A stretch of 64,000 nt of DNA from Prorocentrum cordatum (GCA_963575745.1 CAUYUJ010020148.1:48501-112500); one strand, 5' to 3'; positions 18,588-29,000 are shown, counted from the first letter of the stretch. A program made the numbers and translations. Notes: a model not told the origin generated them from the sequence alone.

Positions 18588-19330
18588 CTAGCCCCCTGTT
18601 CCGGCTCCGCGCCTGGCGCTGGCGGCCCAGTCCTGCGCCTGCGTCGCCGCCAGCACCGAGTCGGCGGCGTTCCGCTGGAGGACGCACCCGAGCGACTGGT
18701 GCAGTCGCCGGATGGCCGCGGAGCGTGCCGTGTCCTGGGCGGGCGCCAGCAGCCTCGTCAGGGCCAGCGCCTCCTCCCCCAGGCGGTCGTGGTCCTCGAC
18801 CACGAAGGGCACCACAGCCACCCCGGGGTACTTAGTGGGCCCGCTTGCGCCGCGCCACGGCCGCCGCCGCCGCGCCGTCCCGCCGCGCCGAGCCGAGCGC
18901 GAGCGCGTCTTGTGTGAGCGCGCTCACCACGGTCAGGTCGACCATGAGTGGCTCAGCTAGACCCTGGGCGTGGGCGACGAGGTCCATCCGCGCCTCCGGG
19001 CTCGCCGGCGCGGCGTGCGGGAGGAGGACTTCTCGGTGTACACGGTGCACCCTTGTTCCTCGCACAACTCCGCGAGCGCCGCGCAGCCCGCGTCGTGGCG
19101 GCGGGCCAGCCATCCGCCCACCTTGCAGCCGCGGGCGTGCCGCCCCTTGGGGTCCAGTGGCTCGCCGCAGACTCTGCCGTCGGGGTGCCGGTGCTGGCAG
19201 AGCCTCGGCGGCCGTGGCCCTGCTGCGCCCGCCGCGGGCGCGGGGGCCGTGCAGCCAGGCAGGTCGAGGTTGAGCCGGCACCGCAGCGCAATGTGACCTC
19301 TTGGGCGGCGGCTCCCTGCGGGCACCCCTC
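18588..19330 (-). pseudogene. Decayed LINE 3' end: Cys/His motif and restriction-like nuclease domain
   Basis: The minus strand first encodes RPRGHIALRCRLNLDLPGC, then RLCQHRHPDGRVCGEPLDPK, GRHARGCKVGG and LARRHD, a C-C-H-C knuckle followed by an RH motif. A frameshift near 19031 moves to the frame reading EARMDLVAHAQGLAEPLMVD and LTVVSALTQDALALGSARR. The R.D(x12)D spacing recalls the nuclease of R2-type LINEs. A single extra T near 18833 turns HKYPG into H-stop. The next frame continues YPGVAVVPFVVEDHDRLGEE and RRLHQSLGCVLQRNAADSVL to a TAG at 18590-18588. Two frameshifts make this a dead copy. The reverse transcriptase portion is absent. Confidence 0.75.
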
Positions 19331-19498
19331 TGATCGAGGCTCCGGGATCGAAGCCAGAGGACGGAGCTTCTGCGGGTATCACGCGCCTTTTTTTGGCGGC
19401 ACCTCCTGGTGCAACCCCTGGTGGCCGCGGCTGGACTCGCGCCAGCGTCCTGGCCAGGGCGCGCCCCTGGACAGGTCCAGATCATCATATGTCATCTT

Positions 19499-19611
19499 CG
19501 CTCCTCCTCCTCCTCCTCCTCCTCCTCTTCCTCCTCCTCCTCCTCCACCTCCTCCTCCTCCTCCTCCTGCTTCTCCTCCTCCTCCTCCTCCTCCTCCTCC
19601 TCCTCCCTCCT
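19499..19611 (+). repeat. CTC microsatellite between GGACATGTCC-like motifs
   Basis: About 110 bp of CTC. TGGACAGGTCCAG lies before it and TGGACATGTCCAGG after it, which suggests the tract expanded inside a palindromic unit. Confidence 0.85.
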
Positions 19612-20085
19612 GGACATGTCCAGGGGGAGGCCCGGACGTCCAGGCGTCGCGGACAAAAAGCTCTACGGGTGCTTCTCCCAAGCTGCGGCCTCTGGGGGCT
19701 GCTTCCAGGCCCCGGGGCCGTCCAGAGACGGCCCGCGGCGAGGAAGAGGTCTCGAGGAGGGGGCCGGAGGCTCCGGGAGCGAGCTCTGGGGAACCACGGC
19801 ACGTGGTGCCCGATGATCTGCGCAGCCCTCTTCCTGGGCGATTGATTCAGCCGTGGATGGATACTACGGCTGAGCAATGAGAACTGCCTCCCCGTCCCCC
19901 CACGACGAGGGAAGCAAGTCTTGACGGAATCGTGGGCCCTATGGCCTTCCCCCGAGGCCCCTCTTCATCTTGAGCAGCTTTCCACAATCACGGGCCCCTG
20001 CTCAGAGGCCTGGTGCCTGGGGGCCGAAGACGGGGAACAATCTTAGGACCCGTGTCCCTGAAGACCTCTTTCCTTCATGGCGAAC

Positions 20086-20239
20086 TCCTCCTTTTCCTCC
20101 TCCTTTCCTCCTCCTCCTCTTCTTCTTCCTCCTCCTCCTCCTCCTCGTCCTCCTCCTCCTCGTCCTCGTCGTCCTCGTCGTCCTCGTCGTCGTCGTCGTC
20201 GTCCTCCTCCTCCTCCTCCTCCTCCTCCTCGTCCTCCCT
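20086..20239 (+). repeat. CTC/CGT mixed microsatellite
   Basis: CTC repeats change into TCG/CGT repeats in the middle and back to CTC, showing point mutation followed by re-expansion. Confidence 0.9.
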
Positions 20240-20283
20240 CGCAGGACACTGCTTACCCCCGTCCTCGCCGAGCTAATCATATT

Positions 20284-20345
20284 GGGCCCAAGATCGGTGC
20301 ACACGTACTCCCAGCTTGGCCACGAAAGCATGCGCACCAATGCCG
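20284..20345. repeat. Half-copy related to the foldback at 24947-25101
   Basis: CCAAGATCGGTGCACACG, CTTGGCCACGAAAGCATGCG and CACCAATGC follow the order of the centre and right arm of that element. Confidence 0.65.
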
Positions 20346-20384
20346 CGCTCAGGAACGAATTGGCCTTCCCACTCCTCTTCCTCC

Positions 20385-20447
20385 TACTTCTCCTACTTCT
20401 CCTCCTCCTCCTCCTCCTCCTCCTCCTCCTCCTCCTCTTCCTCGCCT
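20385..20447 (+). repeat. CTC microsatellite
   Basis: Nearly pure CTC after a TACTTCTCCTACTTCTCC start. Confidence 0.9.
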
Positions 20448-20621
20448 CTGCCTCTTGTGGTACACGGTATCCTCCAGCAATTGTGTGGAACCTCTGGAGG
20501 CTCCCAGACCCTCCGAAAACCTTCCGAGGCCAACGCGTCTGTGAAGAACACATATTACAACAAGGATCATCTCATTCCCTTCCCTTGCTTCCTCGTGATA
20601 CTATGCACCCGCCTCCATGTC

Positions 20622-20850
20622 CTTCTCCTCCTCCTCCTCCTCGACCTCCTCCCCCTCCTCCTTCGCTTCAACCAACTCCTCCTCCTCCTCCTCCTGCTCC
20701 TCCTCCTCCCCCTCCCCCTCCTCCTTCTCCTCCTCCTCCTCCTCCTCCTCCTCTTCCTCCTTCGCCTCAACCATCTCCTCCTCCTCCTCCTCCTCCTCCT
20801 CCTCCTCCTCCCACTCATCCTCCTCCTTATCCTCCTCCTCCTCTTTCTCC
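20622..20850 (+). repeat. CTC microsatellite
   Basis: About 230 bp of CTC/TCC, with a TTCGCCTCAACCATCTCC-like island present twice (near 20665 and 20760), showing duplication within the tract. Confidence 0.9.
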
Positions 20851-21026
20851 AGCAGGCGCCCTCGTGAACTGCCAAAAAGGAGCACGAACACCGGAAAACG
20901 TATGACATTAAAACGCACGTTCTGGAGCCGCCAGACACATCCACTCCTGACCCCCTGCTTCACCCTTCTCCTTCGCCACCTCCGTTTCCCTCTCTCCCTC
21001 CTCCCCCTGCTCGTCGGTTGCTCATG

Positions 21027-21178
21027 AGGGGGCCGCATGCGAACCCTACCCCTACCCCCCACGATTTCTGAGGGGGAGGGTGGGGTTCACTTCGCTCGGA
21101 ACCTCCCGAGCGAAGTGAACCCCAGCCTACCCCTCAGAGATCATCGGGGGTAGGGGTAGGGTTCGCGTGTGGCCCCCT
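21027..21178. mobile_element. 152-bp foldback element with GAACCCTACCCCTACC arms
   Basis: The left arm AGGGGGCCGCATGCGAACCC matches the reverse complement of the right end, AGGGGGCCACACGCGAACCC. Pairing continues through CTACCCCTACCCCC and GGGGTTCACTTCGCTCGG to a loop of a few bases near 21102. Arms are about 74 bp. No clear target duplication is seen and there is no coding capacity. Confidence 0.9.
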
Positions 21179-21179
21179 A

Positions 21180-21990
21180 TCCTGGCTCAGGAAGTCGAGG
21201 CTGACATCGCGGGGCGCCTCGGGGCGCCCGCCGGCTCGCCCTGACGCCGGCGGAACCCGGGCCCGGGCTCCGCGCCGCGGGGCCGCCCACAGGGCGCTCG
21301 TGGCGGCCAGTGCAGCTGCGGGCCTCGCCGCCGGGCACGGGCGGCGCTCCGCCGCGCAGATCTCCTGCGCGGCCGGCGGCGGCGGCGGAGCTGCGCGCGC
21401 CGCCCAGCGCCACGCCGCCTGCGGCCGTGGCCGCCCCCGTCGGCGATGCCTCGGAGGCGCCGCCGACGGGGCGGCTGTGGCGGCCGTGGCGGGCGCGGGC
21501 GTGGCCGCGGGAGCGGCCCGACGCCCGCGTGGTGACGGTGGGGGGGGCGCGCGGGCTCGGCGGCGGGCCCGCCGTCGCCAACGAGCCGCCGCCACCCAAC
21601 GCGTGGGCCGACGAGCTGCCGCCGGTGCGTCGTCGCGGCCGCGTCGACGGCGGCAGGGGCCAACGCGAGGGATGTGGTCGGGCGCTCGGCTCGGCCCGAG
21701 CTGGCCACCGTGGTGACGTACCTCGGCCCGAGCTGGCCACTGCTGGCCGGGCGCGGCGCGGCGCGGCTCGCCGATTCGTGGGCGAGGGCGGCATGCCGCC
21801 GGCGCCGCGGCCGTGCGCGGCCGCCAGAGTATTTGGGGGCAGCGCCGCGCTGGCCGCCGTGGCTCGAGTCGCCCGCCTGGGTCGTACGGTCGGAGGGCCC
21901 CTGGCTGCCCCCTGGCCCCCGAGGGTGGAGGCCGAGACCCTCCGCGGGCGCGCGGGCCGTGGGCGGCGCGGGCCCTCTGCCTCGTCTCAG
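21180..21990. other. Very GC-rich region, no certain gene
   Basis: Long frames are open on both strands, up to 349 codons on plus and 310 on minus. Both are R/A/P/G-rich and none shows a recognisable domain. A CTCGGCCCGAGCTGGCCAC motif is repeated at about 21688 and 21721. Confidence 0.4.
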
Positions 21991-22142
21991 GTCGGGCGTG
22001 TCCCCCTACAGGGGAACTTTGGGCGAAAAACAAAAAGGACCCCCCAAAACACCCCAAAATGGTCAAACAATGATAGGAACATAGTCCCCATACTATTTGG
22101 GACTATTTTGGAATGTTCCCCCTGTAGAGGGACAGGCCCGGC
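21991..22142. mobile_element. 152-bp inverted-repeat element (family M1), copy 2
   Basis: The left end GTCGGGCGTGTCCCCCTACA pairs with the right end, whose reverse complement begins GCCGGGCCTGTCCCTCTACA. The interior is A/T-rich with CCCCAAAA words. It shares both ends with the element at 8950-9091. Confidence 0.85.
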
Positions 22143-22394
22143 TGACTCCTCGCTCCCTCCGCCCCAACCGCGAGGGTGGGCAACACCTACGAATGGAGAG
22201 CGAAGGCGGGAGCAAAACGCATCGCGGGTGGAGCCAGAACACTATTTACTTCGCGCGCTCCCCCGCATGGAAGAATTGCCGACCTTCGCCGGACACGCGA
22301 TTACTCAAGTTGGGCTCGCGCAATGTACGATGCACTCGAAAAGCATACTTCCTGCTTGAACTCAGGCCAATCTTCGAATCAATAGCTTCCGTCA

Positions 22395-22600
22395 TTCCTC
22401 CTCCTCCTGCTCCTCCTCCTCCTCCTCCTCCCCCCCCGAGAAAGAAGGCCCCGCGAGCGCGGCTTCGGGGCGACTTGGGCCTCCAGAAGGGTGCCTTGCC
22501 CTTCCCTTTCGCCTCTCCTTTCTGGGTACTCCCCCCCGCCCCCTCCTTATCTCCTTCTCCTCCTCCTTCTCCTCCTCCTCCTCTGGACATCCGATGTCGA
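22395..22600. repeat. CTC tracts around a GKGKGKAP-coding island
   Basis: CTC tracts lie at 22395-22430 and 22554-22586. Between them the minus strand reads STQKGEAKGKGKAPFWRPKS. The same kind of lysine/glycine/proline segment recurs on the minus strand at about 22905-23037, 26150-26270, 33040-33125 and 41705-41800. Confidence 0.5.
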
Positions 22601-22690
22601 GCATTTTCCGAGGTCTGGACTTCCTCCCTGACGATCAGTTTCTCAATCCGAGTCGCCCTTCGACGGCCCCAGGGCCCAGCAGAGGGCCCC
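22600..22690 (+). repeat. Dispersed repeat B, copy
   Basis: CCGAGGTCTGGACTTCCTCC, then TCTCAATCCGAGTCG and CGACGGCCCCAGGGCCC follow the family order. Confidence 0.65.
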
Positions 22691-22902
22691 CATGCGCCGA
22701 AACGGCCAAAAGCATTCCGCCGTCAGTTTCTCGCCCTCCTCCTCCGTCGGTCAGTCGATGATCAACTGCTGCTGCGGTCTAGAGGCGATCGTGCGCGCGC
22801 ATCAATGCCACAAGCGACACGTCGCCTGCCTTCTCGGACACCCACGCCAGGGTGCCGGCGCACGGGACGAGGGGGGTCCACGGGGGGGGGCTCCGCGCGT
22901 CC

Positions 22903-23033
22903 GCGCCTTCGCGGCGGCCTTGGCCTTCGGAGGCGGGGCCTTGCCCTTGCCCTTCGCCTTGCCCGCGCCTTCGGCGGGGCCCTCCGCCTGCGCTGCGCGC
23001 GGCGTCGCCCAGCCCGAGGCGGAGATGCCGACG

Positions 23034-23091
<58 letters not shown>
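22903..23091 (-). other. Poly-Asp tract plus GKGKGKAPPPKAK segment, exon-like
   Basis: On the minus strand a run of about 19 Asp (the CGT tract on plus, 23035-23091) is followed by GVGISASGWATPRAAQAEGP and AEGAGKAKGKGKAPPPKAKA. The segment has protein-like composition and high GC at third positions. It could be part of an exon or an expanded low-complexity island. No splice borders are assigned. Confidence 0.35.
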
Positions 23092-23093
<2 letters not shown>

Positions 23094-23390
23094 GCGTCGT
23101 CTCGGCGGTCTCCGCCGCCGCCGCGGTCGTACCGTCGTCGCCGCCACCGACGCCGCAGGCGGGTGAGGGTTGGGACCCGCTCGATGACGTCACGAAGCTG
23201 GGAGGGGTATAATAAGGCAGAGGATGATGAGATCTGGGGGAAGGGCCGACCGTGCCACAAGAAGCAAGAAGCGGAGTTGGAGCAAGAGGAGGGGGAATAA
23301 CATGATCAGCAGTACGCAAGTGGAGGACTTGAAGGAGGAGGATGAGGAGGAGGAGGACGAGGGGGAAGGATCTGGAAGAGGAAGACACAA

Positions 23391-23873
23391 TTACACCATG
23401 ACGCAAGCGGAGGGATCGCACCTGGTCGTCACCGCTGTCACGTAGCGACTCAGAATAACCTCTCGGAAAACCGACCCCGCGAAGTGTTCAACTCCTGCAC
23501 CTGGGAACCACACCGCCGTCGAATCCACCACCTCTACATCTTCACTTTTACGCAGACCAATCCCATCATTCAAGTCAGACATAATCACTGGAACCGACCT
23601 ATGAAGACAAGCTGCCAACTCACGACGCCAACGCCACTGCGTCATGACCCTGGAAGTTCGCTTGTAAGCTGGCCGCTTCTTGGTCTCCGCCGCCTTCGGA
23701 AGGCAATGCTGCGCTAGAATCGGGAATTCCTCCGTCAACGTTCTAATTCGCACCGCTGAACACCGACTGATATCCCACAGCGCTCCGACAGCCCTAACGT
23801 TTTCATCACGAATCGACGGTGCAGAAGGACAGCCACACCGCACGACTTGTTGGAGTTGGGCCCGCGTTGCCAC
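23391..23873 (-). pseudogene. LINE endonuclease-domain fragment
   Basis: A 160-codon minus-strand frame contains SAVRIRTLTEEFPILAQHC, then PVIMSDLNDGIGLRKSED and EHFAGSVFRE. This is the layout of the apurinic-endonuclease-like domain of dinoflagellate LINEs: a strand entering the active site, the catalytic D in SDLND.G, and then the FRE helix. The frame has no proper ATG, starts mid-domain and stops before the usual SRIDY motif, so it is a truncated relic. No RT follows within the next several hundred bases. Confidence 0.6.
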
Positions 23874-24170
23874 CCAGCCTCAATCAAAAGACGCCCGCGG
23901 ACTCGGCGCCGTTGAATGTCTAGCTCTTTGGCCTTCAGCTAGGTTCCCGTAGTAACCACCGCCTCCACATCAGGGAACTCCGGGCGTATGTCATTAATCT
24001 GCGAACAATGCGTGTACATGCATGAGGGCTAAACCGAAACAGCTTCCATGAGGGGCCAGCGAAACTCTGACGGGCACGCCAGAGTGGCACGAAGAGCCGG
24101 AAGAAACAATACAGGCAATTCTGCCATGTGGTCTAAGCCGCCCTGATGCTGAAGCCAGAACTACGGCTAG

Positions 24171-24233
24171 GAGGAGGAGGAGGCGAAGGAGGGGAATGAG
24201 CAGGATCAGGATGAGGAGCAGGATGAGGAGGAG

Positions 24234-24264
<31 letters not shown>

Positions 24265-24331
24265 AGGAGGAGAGGGAGGAGGAGGAGGAGGAGGAGGAGG
24301 AGGAGGAGGACGAGGAGGAGAAGGAGGACCG
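24171..24331 (+). repeat. GGA microsatellite
   Basis: Imperfect GGA/GAG with ATGAGG interruptions; the purine strand is on plus. Confidence 0.9.
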
Positions 24332-24814
24332 GGAGGAGTGGGAGGGAAGGGATCAGGGAGGGTGCGAGGAAGAAGAGGAGCGAGGAACGAACGACTGGGG
24401 GAACGAAAGGGAGGGCGAGGGGCACTGGAGACGGAACCACGGGGCGAGTCGTCGTCTCCTCTCTCCTTCCTCGCTCTTGTCGTCGTCCTACCTCCTCACC
24501 ATCCTCCTTCCTCCTTCACTCTTTCCATCCTCCCTCCCCCTTCTCCTTGAACCGCACTGCTTCTCCTCCTCACCCTCGTCGTGTGCAAAGCCAACGGCCG
24601 CATGTTGGGTACCCCCTCCTGAGGGTCTACACACGTGAAATCTTATCCCCAAGGCACGCGTGCCACAGCGTGAGAACGGGTAGGCTTGGAGAATGTACCC
24701 AGCACCACATCCGTTCCAAACCCGTCCTGAACACCCTGAGAGCGCTCCGGAACGCTCTGCCGCGACTTCTTCTTGTTTTACCCAGATGGCCCAGACACCC
24801 GTCGTCGTGACTCT

Positions 24815-24905
24815 TCGCGACGTGGCACCCCAACTGTCTGAACCCCTTCCTGGGGATCCGCCTCTCAGCCTGCAGATTGCTTGACGATCCTGGGGCCCGA
24901 GGCGC
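24815..24905 (+). repeat. Dispersed repeat B, diverged copy
   Basis: CGCGACGTGGCACCCCAACTG, GAACCCCTTCCTGGGGATCC and TTGACGATCCTGGGGCCC keep the family order. Confidence 0.6.
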
Positions 24906-24946
24906 GCTCCTAGAAGCTGAAACCTGCCAGAACCTACCTAGAGGAA

Positions 24947-25101
24947 AAAGAACTATGCACATACACCGATCCTGGCCAGGCCCATCCTGAGCCCAGGATC
25001 GGTGCACACGCCCTCCTGCCTTGGCCAGGAAGGCATATGCACCGATCCTGGGTCAAGGGTGGGCCTTGCCAGGATCGGTGCATGTGCATAGTTCTCTTCG
25101 C
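24947..25101. mobile_element. 155-bp foldback element with four CACCGATCCTGG motifs
   Basis: The left end AAGAACTATGCACATACACC matches the reverse complement of the right end, AGAACTATGCACATGCACCG. Each arm carries two copies of the ACCGATCCTGG/CCAGGATCGGT motif, so the element is a palindrome of palindromes. A related half occurs at 20284-20345. No target duplication is evident. Confidence 0.9.
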
Positions 25102-25473
25102 CCAACTACCTCCCCATCGTGATTGCCTGAGGCGCGATGATGTCAGGGCAGCGCTGAGCAGAGCGGAGCGCGCACCTGTCCGCTGGGCGGCGGGGCCTGG
25201 AAGGCCAGCGCGGGCGGGCCGGCACCCTGGCGTGCAGAGGCGGGTGCCCTCGGCGGGTGGTGCTGCGAGCCGTGCGTGCTGCAGAAGCGCTGCTTCCGAG
25301 GTGCTCCCTTCTGTGCTGCTGTGTGCCAGGGTGTACACCCTGGCACCGCCACCGGTGTCGGGGCAGGCCTGCCTGAATGACGGCTGTTGGTCGAGCGAGA
25401 CGGAGCCGGATCGAGGGGCCCGGTGCGGCGAGGCGAAGCGTCGGGCTGGCAGCGGTCCACCGCGGGAGGCGGC

Positions 25474-25664
25474 CGTCGTCATCGTCGCCGTCGTCGTCGT
25501 CGTCGGCGGCCGGCGTCGTCGTCGTCGGCGTCTCCTCGTCGGGTCGACGTCTGCTCGTCGCCGACTCCTCGTCATCGTCGTCGTCTCCCCGTCGTCGTCA
25601 ATGTCGTCGTCGTAGTCGTCTCCTCGTCCACGTCTTCTCGTCGCCTCCTTGTCGTCGTCGCCAT
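25474..25664 (+). repeat. GTC/CGT microsatellite
   Basis: About 190 bp of imperfect GTC with islands of TCTCGTCGGGTCG. Confidence 0.9.
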
Positions 25665-26139
25665 TGTCTCCTGCACCTTCTCCGCCTCGAGCCCCGATGA
25701 CAAGCCGGTGTGCCTGTCCTTTGCTGGGCGGACGAGCGTGCATTCGTGCTTCCTCGTCCCCCAGCCTGCTGACCTTCCCTCCTGGGGGCCGCCTTTTCCA
25801 GCTTCTCCCATTCTCCCCCTTCTTGCATCGTGTCGTCCCTGACTCTCTGCAGTCCCATCTCGCTTCGAATGGCGAGCGCGGCGCTCCTGTTCACTGCCCT
25901 CCCTCCCTCGTCGCGCCAATTTTCCTCCTCCTGGTGCTGCTTTCTACGCCGGCCAGGCTCCGAGCGACGGAGCTCGCAGCGTCTGATCGGTCTCTGCAAC
26001 AAGCTCAGAGAGCGTGCGATATACACTCAAGCATGCAAGCAGTATAGCCACCCTGGTGCAGACTAGGCGGCGCGGGAGGTGCAAAGAGAAACAGACAAGT
26101 GGCGAAGCCCGCTGCGGGCGCCCACGCTCCCCCCCTCCC

Positions 26140-26300
26140 CGCCCAGCCGCCGACAGTGGACGCGCCCGCCTTGGGCGCTGGGGGAGCTGGCCCCTTCTTC
26201 CCCTTGCCCTTCTCGGGCGGCTTCTGCTCGGGCTCCTGCGGCGGCGCGCCGGCCACGAGAGCCGCGAGGATGAAGGGGGGCATCGGCTGCAGGGAGGAAT
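26140..26300 (-). other. Exon-like segment MPPFILAALVAG…KGKGKKGPAPPAPK
   Basis: The minus strand reads MPPFILAALVAGAPPQEPEQ, then KPPEKGKGKKGPAPPAPKAG with high GC at codon position 3. It is the third of five K/G/P-rich islands on the same strand and shares the FILA core with the frame ending at 18191. Borders are not determined and no function can be named. Confidence 0.35.
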
Positions 26301-26676
26301 GATGAACAACGCGAGGGTGATGATGCTGACGAGGACGAGGAATGTGCAAGAGTGTGCAGCTTGGCGACAACAGAAAGCGCAAGGCACCAAGAGAACCCGT
26401 GTGAAGGGAAACACCCTGGCCATTGTCACCTGACCACTCGCGGCCACCGTCCCGCAGTGGTGTGACGCCGCTGGTGGTGCTGGGTAAACGAGACGAGGGG
26501 GAGAGGGAGAAGGAGGAGGAGGAGGGGGAGGATGACAAGCTAGGTGCGCTCGCGTCATATCTGACGTCCTACCCCTCCCTCCCATCCCTTACCATGGCGC
26601 TGATTTTCTCTATCCGCGGAGGCGTGTCGTAGCGGACCTGTGGCTCCGCGCGCGCGTGCGAAGTGGGTGGTGGTGC

Positions 26677-26748
26677 ACGTGCGTGCGTGCGTGCGTGCGT
26701 GCGTGCGTGTGTGCGTGGTTGTGGTGGTGGTGGTGGTGGTGGTGGTGG

Positions 26749-26779
<31 letters not shown>

Positions 26780-26852
26780 GCTGGCTGGTGGTGGTGGGTG
26801 CTGGTGCTGGTGGTGGTGGTGGTGGTGGTGGTGGTGGTGGTGGTGGTGGTGG
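26677..26852 (+). repeat. CGTG and GGT microsatellites
   Basis: A GTGC tetranucleotide run (26677-26708) passes into a GGT tract (26717-26852) with GCT interruptions. Confidence 0.95.
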
Positions 26853-26944
26853 TGCGGCGCGGTGGTGGCGGGCGGATGGGCGCGCGAGAAAGAGGCCCGC
26901 GCTGGGGCGAGAACGCCATCCTGAACGACGGAGGCCAAACACCG

Positions 26945-27225
26945 ATCCGAAAATGAGGCCCACGCTGCAGCGGGAGCACGATTCGGAACGATTCGGGAGC
27001 AGAAATGAGGCCGGCGCCTCAGCGAGAGCATCATTATATATATATATATATATATGTAACAAAAAAACGCAGGCGAAAACCCGTTTCCCGGGAATCCTGT
27101 GTAAAAAACAATACGCGGGGGGCGTTCGGCCCGAAAATGACGCCGGCGCCTCAGCGAGAGTCGTTTCCCGGGATTTTCCGGGCATCCTGCGTAAAAAAAC
27201 AGTACTCGGAGAATCCGCGGCCATC
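26945..27225 (+). repeat. Degenerate tandem unit with GGCGCCTCAGCGAGAG core
   Basis: GCCGGCGCCTCAGCGAGAG is found near 27011 and 27141, and a diverged copy, GCCCACGCTGCAGCGGGAG, near 26957. Each of the last two is followed by a TTTCCCGGGA…TCCTG.GTAAAAAA segment. The first full unit also holds a TA tract at 27035-27055. Confidence 0.7.
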
Positions 27226-27278
27226 ACCCGGACGCCATCAGGGGAAGAGGGAGAGTATTTTCATGTTGAGTAATTGTG

Positions 27279-27350
27279 GAGGAGGAGGAGGAGGAGGAGG
27301 AGGGGGAGGAGGAGGAGAAGGAAGAGGAGAGAGAGGAAGTGGTGGAGGAG
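27279..27350 (+). repeat. GGA microsatellite
   Basis: GGA tract with a few GGG and GAA interruptions. Confidence 0.9.
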
Positions 27351-27529
27351 GAGTGGAGAGGAGGATTGCGACTCGAAGGATCTCCGTTTCTGGCCAGCAC
27401 CTGACGCAAACACCCACACGTGCCGAGAACAGAGACCACTAGCAGCACTGAGCGGGCCCACCAGAAGAAGGCTGAACATGGCAACGAACTGACGTGTTTT
27501 TCACGACGCGAGGGTGTCAGGGGAGGGCG

Positions 27530-27622
27530 AGGGGGAGGATGAGGAGGAGGAGGAGGACGAGGAGGAGGAGGAGGAAGAGGATGAGGAGGAAGAGGAGGAG
27601 GAGGAGGAGGAGGAGGAGGACG
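27530..27622 (+). repeat. GGA microsatellite
   Basis: GGA/GAG tract starting just after a TTTTTCACGACGCGAGGGTG edge motif that also borders other dispersed repeats. Confidence 0.9.
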
Positions 27623-27659
27623 GAGGAAGAGGATGAGATGAGATGTGTAAAAGGTGAAA

Positions 27660-28205
27660 TGGAAAACCGAAATCGCCCACCACGCTCGTTTCTTCGGCGC
27701 CGCGCAGCCGTGACGGCGTGGCGGCTCCTGCCACACTACTGCACCGTGGGACGGCCAGGGCCGACGTGATATGTGCGAACCCAAGAACTCTGAACTCAAC
27801 CGCGGCGTCGCACTTGCAACTGATATTAATTTCCAGGCGGCGGCGAAACGCCCCTCGGACCAATTGTTCCCGCAGGCCCCGCCCCGAACGCTCGCAAGAC
27901 ATGGCGGCAACTCGCTCTTGGAAGGTGGATTTGGGTGTCCCCAACCATGTGTCCTCAGTGGGTGCTGAATTGCAAACCCATTGCATACGTGTCGCCACTC
28001 CAGATGCTCCTATTCATTTGCAGCCAGTAGTCGTGAGTTCATTTGGACCGAACTCCAGCGTCCGAGCTTTGTCCATTGAGGGTAACGCGTCGCCCGACCA
28101 ATGTCTCATGCGCAATCACAATGGAAGTCACGGGTTCGCAACCGCAGAAGCGAACTTCGCATTCTGAGATGATAGCCAACGTGGGCCCCACACAATGTGT
28201 TCTAG
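27660..28205. other. No gene seen
   Basis: Moderate-GC unique sequence. Short open frames on plus lack splice or domain evidence. Confidence 0.4.
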
Positions 28206-28209
28206 CGAA

Positions 28210-28520
28210 GTGGTGGTGTGTTTCTAACATTGTGTTTTGTGCAATGCGTGTGGGCAATATGTGTGGTGCAACACGCGTGTTGCAACCTACGTTGCGCAAT
28301 CTATATGGCGCAACGCATGTTGAGCAATCTATGTGGTGCATCATCGGTTCTGCTGTTTATGTGGTGCACCATATTTGGTGCAATCTACGTGGGGCCTTAC
28401 AAATTGTGAGCTATATGTGGAAAAAAATGGTGCCATGTCGGTGGTGCAACCGATGCTGCGCAATGCTGTGCAACCTATGCTGTGCAATCTATGTGGAGCA
28501 CTCTCGGTGGTACAATGGGC
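28210..28520 (+). repeat. Degenerate TGTGGTGCAA / GCAATCTATG array
   Basis: TGTGGTGCAAC, TTGCGCAATCTATATGGCGC, GAGCAATCTATGTGGTGC and similar words recur about every 17 to 24 bp. It includes the perfect palindrome GCAACACGCGTGTTGC near 28267. A short relic of the same array is at 29255-29280, ahead of the second family G copy. Confidence 0.75.
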
Positions 28521-28574
28521 ATTTGGCAATGAAACCAGCAGAAACGGCAAGACCAATGTCGAAACCGATGCTGT

Positions 28575-29000
28575 TCACGCCGGTGACGATGATGGTGTCC
28601 ACGTGTCGGCAATGAGGAAGTTGGAATTTCGACATGCGCGCGCGGCCGACGTGGGCGAGTGGCCCGCATGGCATGATGTGAAAATGGAAGCGTCCCGCCC
28701 TCCCCAGCAAGCGCGCACGGGCGTTCGAATGATTGCGGAATGCGCGGGCGAGAGGCCTGCTTGGCCGAATTTGATGAAAATGTTGGAAACCAGCGGTTTT
28801 ACCGAACAGTCGCGAGAACGCGCGCGCAAGTCTTTGTTTTGAAAAATAGGGATTGCAAGCTGGTGGTTCTTATATGTGTTCGGGAACCTCGATCTTGAAC
28901 TTCGCACGCAACCTACGGATTTGGAAACAATTCGGCATGCGCGCGCGACGACGCGCGCGCGTCTGGACGTTATTGAAATTTTGCGCGCTCACTTGTAAAA
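28575..29000. repeat. Family G, copy 1 (about 420 bp)
   Basis: Shares with 29655-30055 the blocks GGTGTCCACGTGTCGGC, GACATGCGCGCGCG, CGAGTGGCCCGCATGG, a GTTCGGGAACCTCGATCTTG-like stretch, and the end block TCGGCATGCGCGCGCGACGA. The CG alternation could adopt Z-DNA. Confidence 0.85.

Noticed and set aside
21030-21060. Telomeric repeat
   Set aside because: CCCTACCCCTACCC is short, not a TTTAGGG array, and lies within a foldback element.
21310-22359. 349-codon plus frame in GC-rich DNA
   Set aside because: It runs through the M1 element and changes composition there; no domain is seen.
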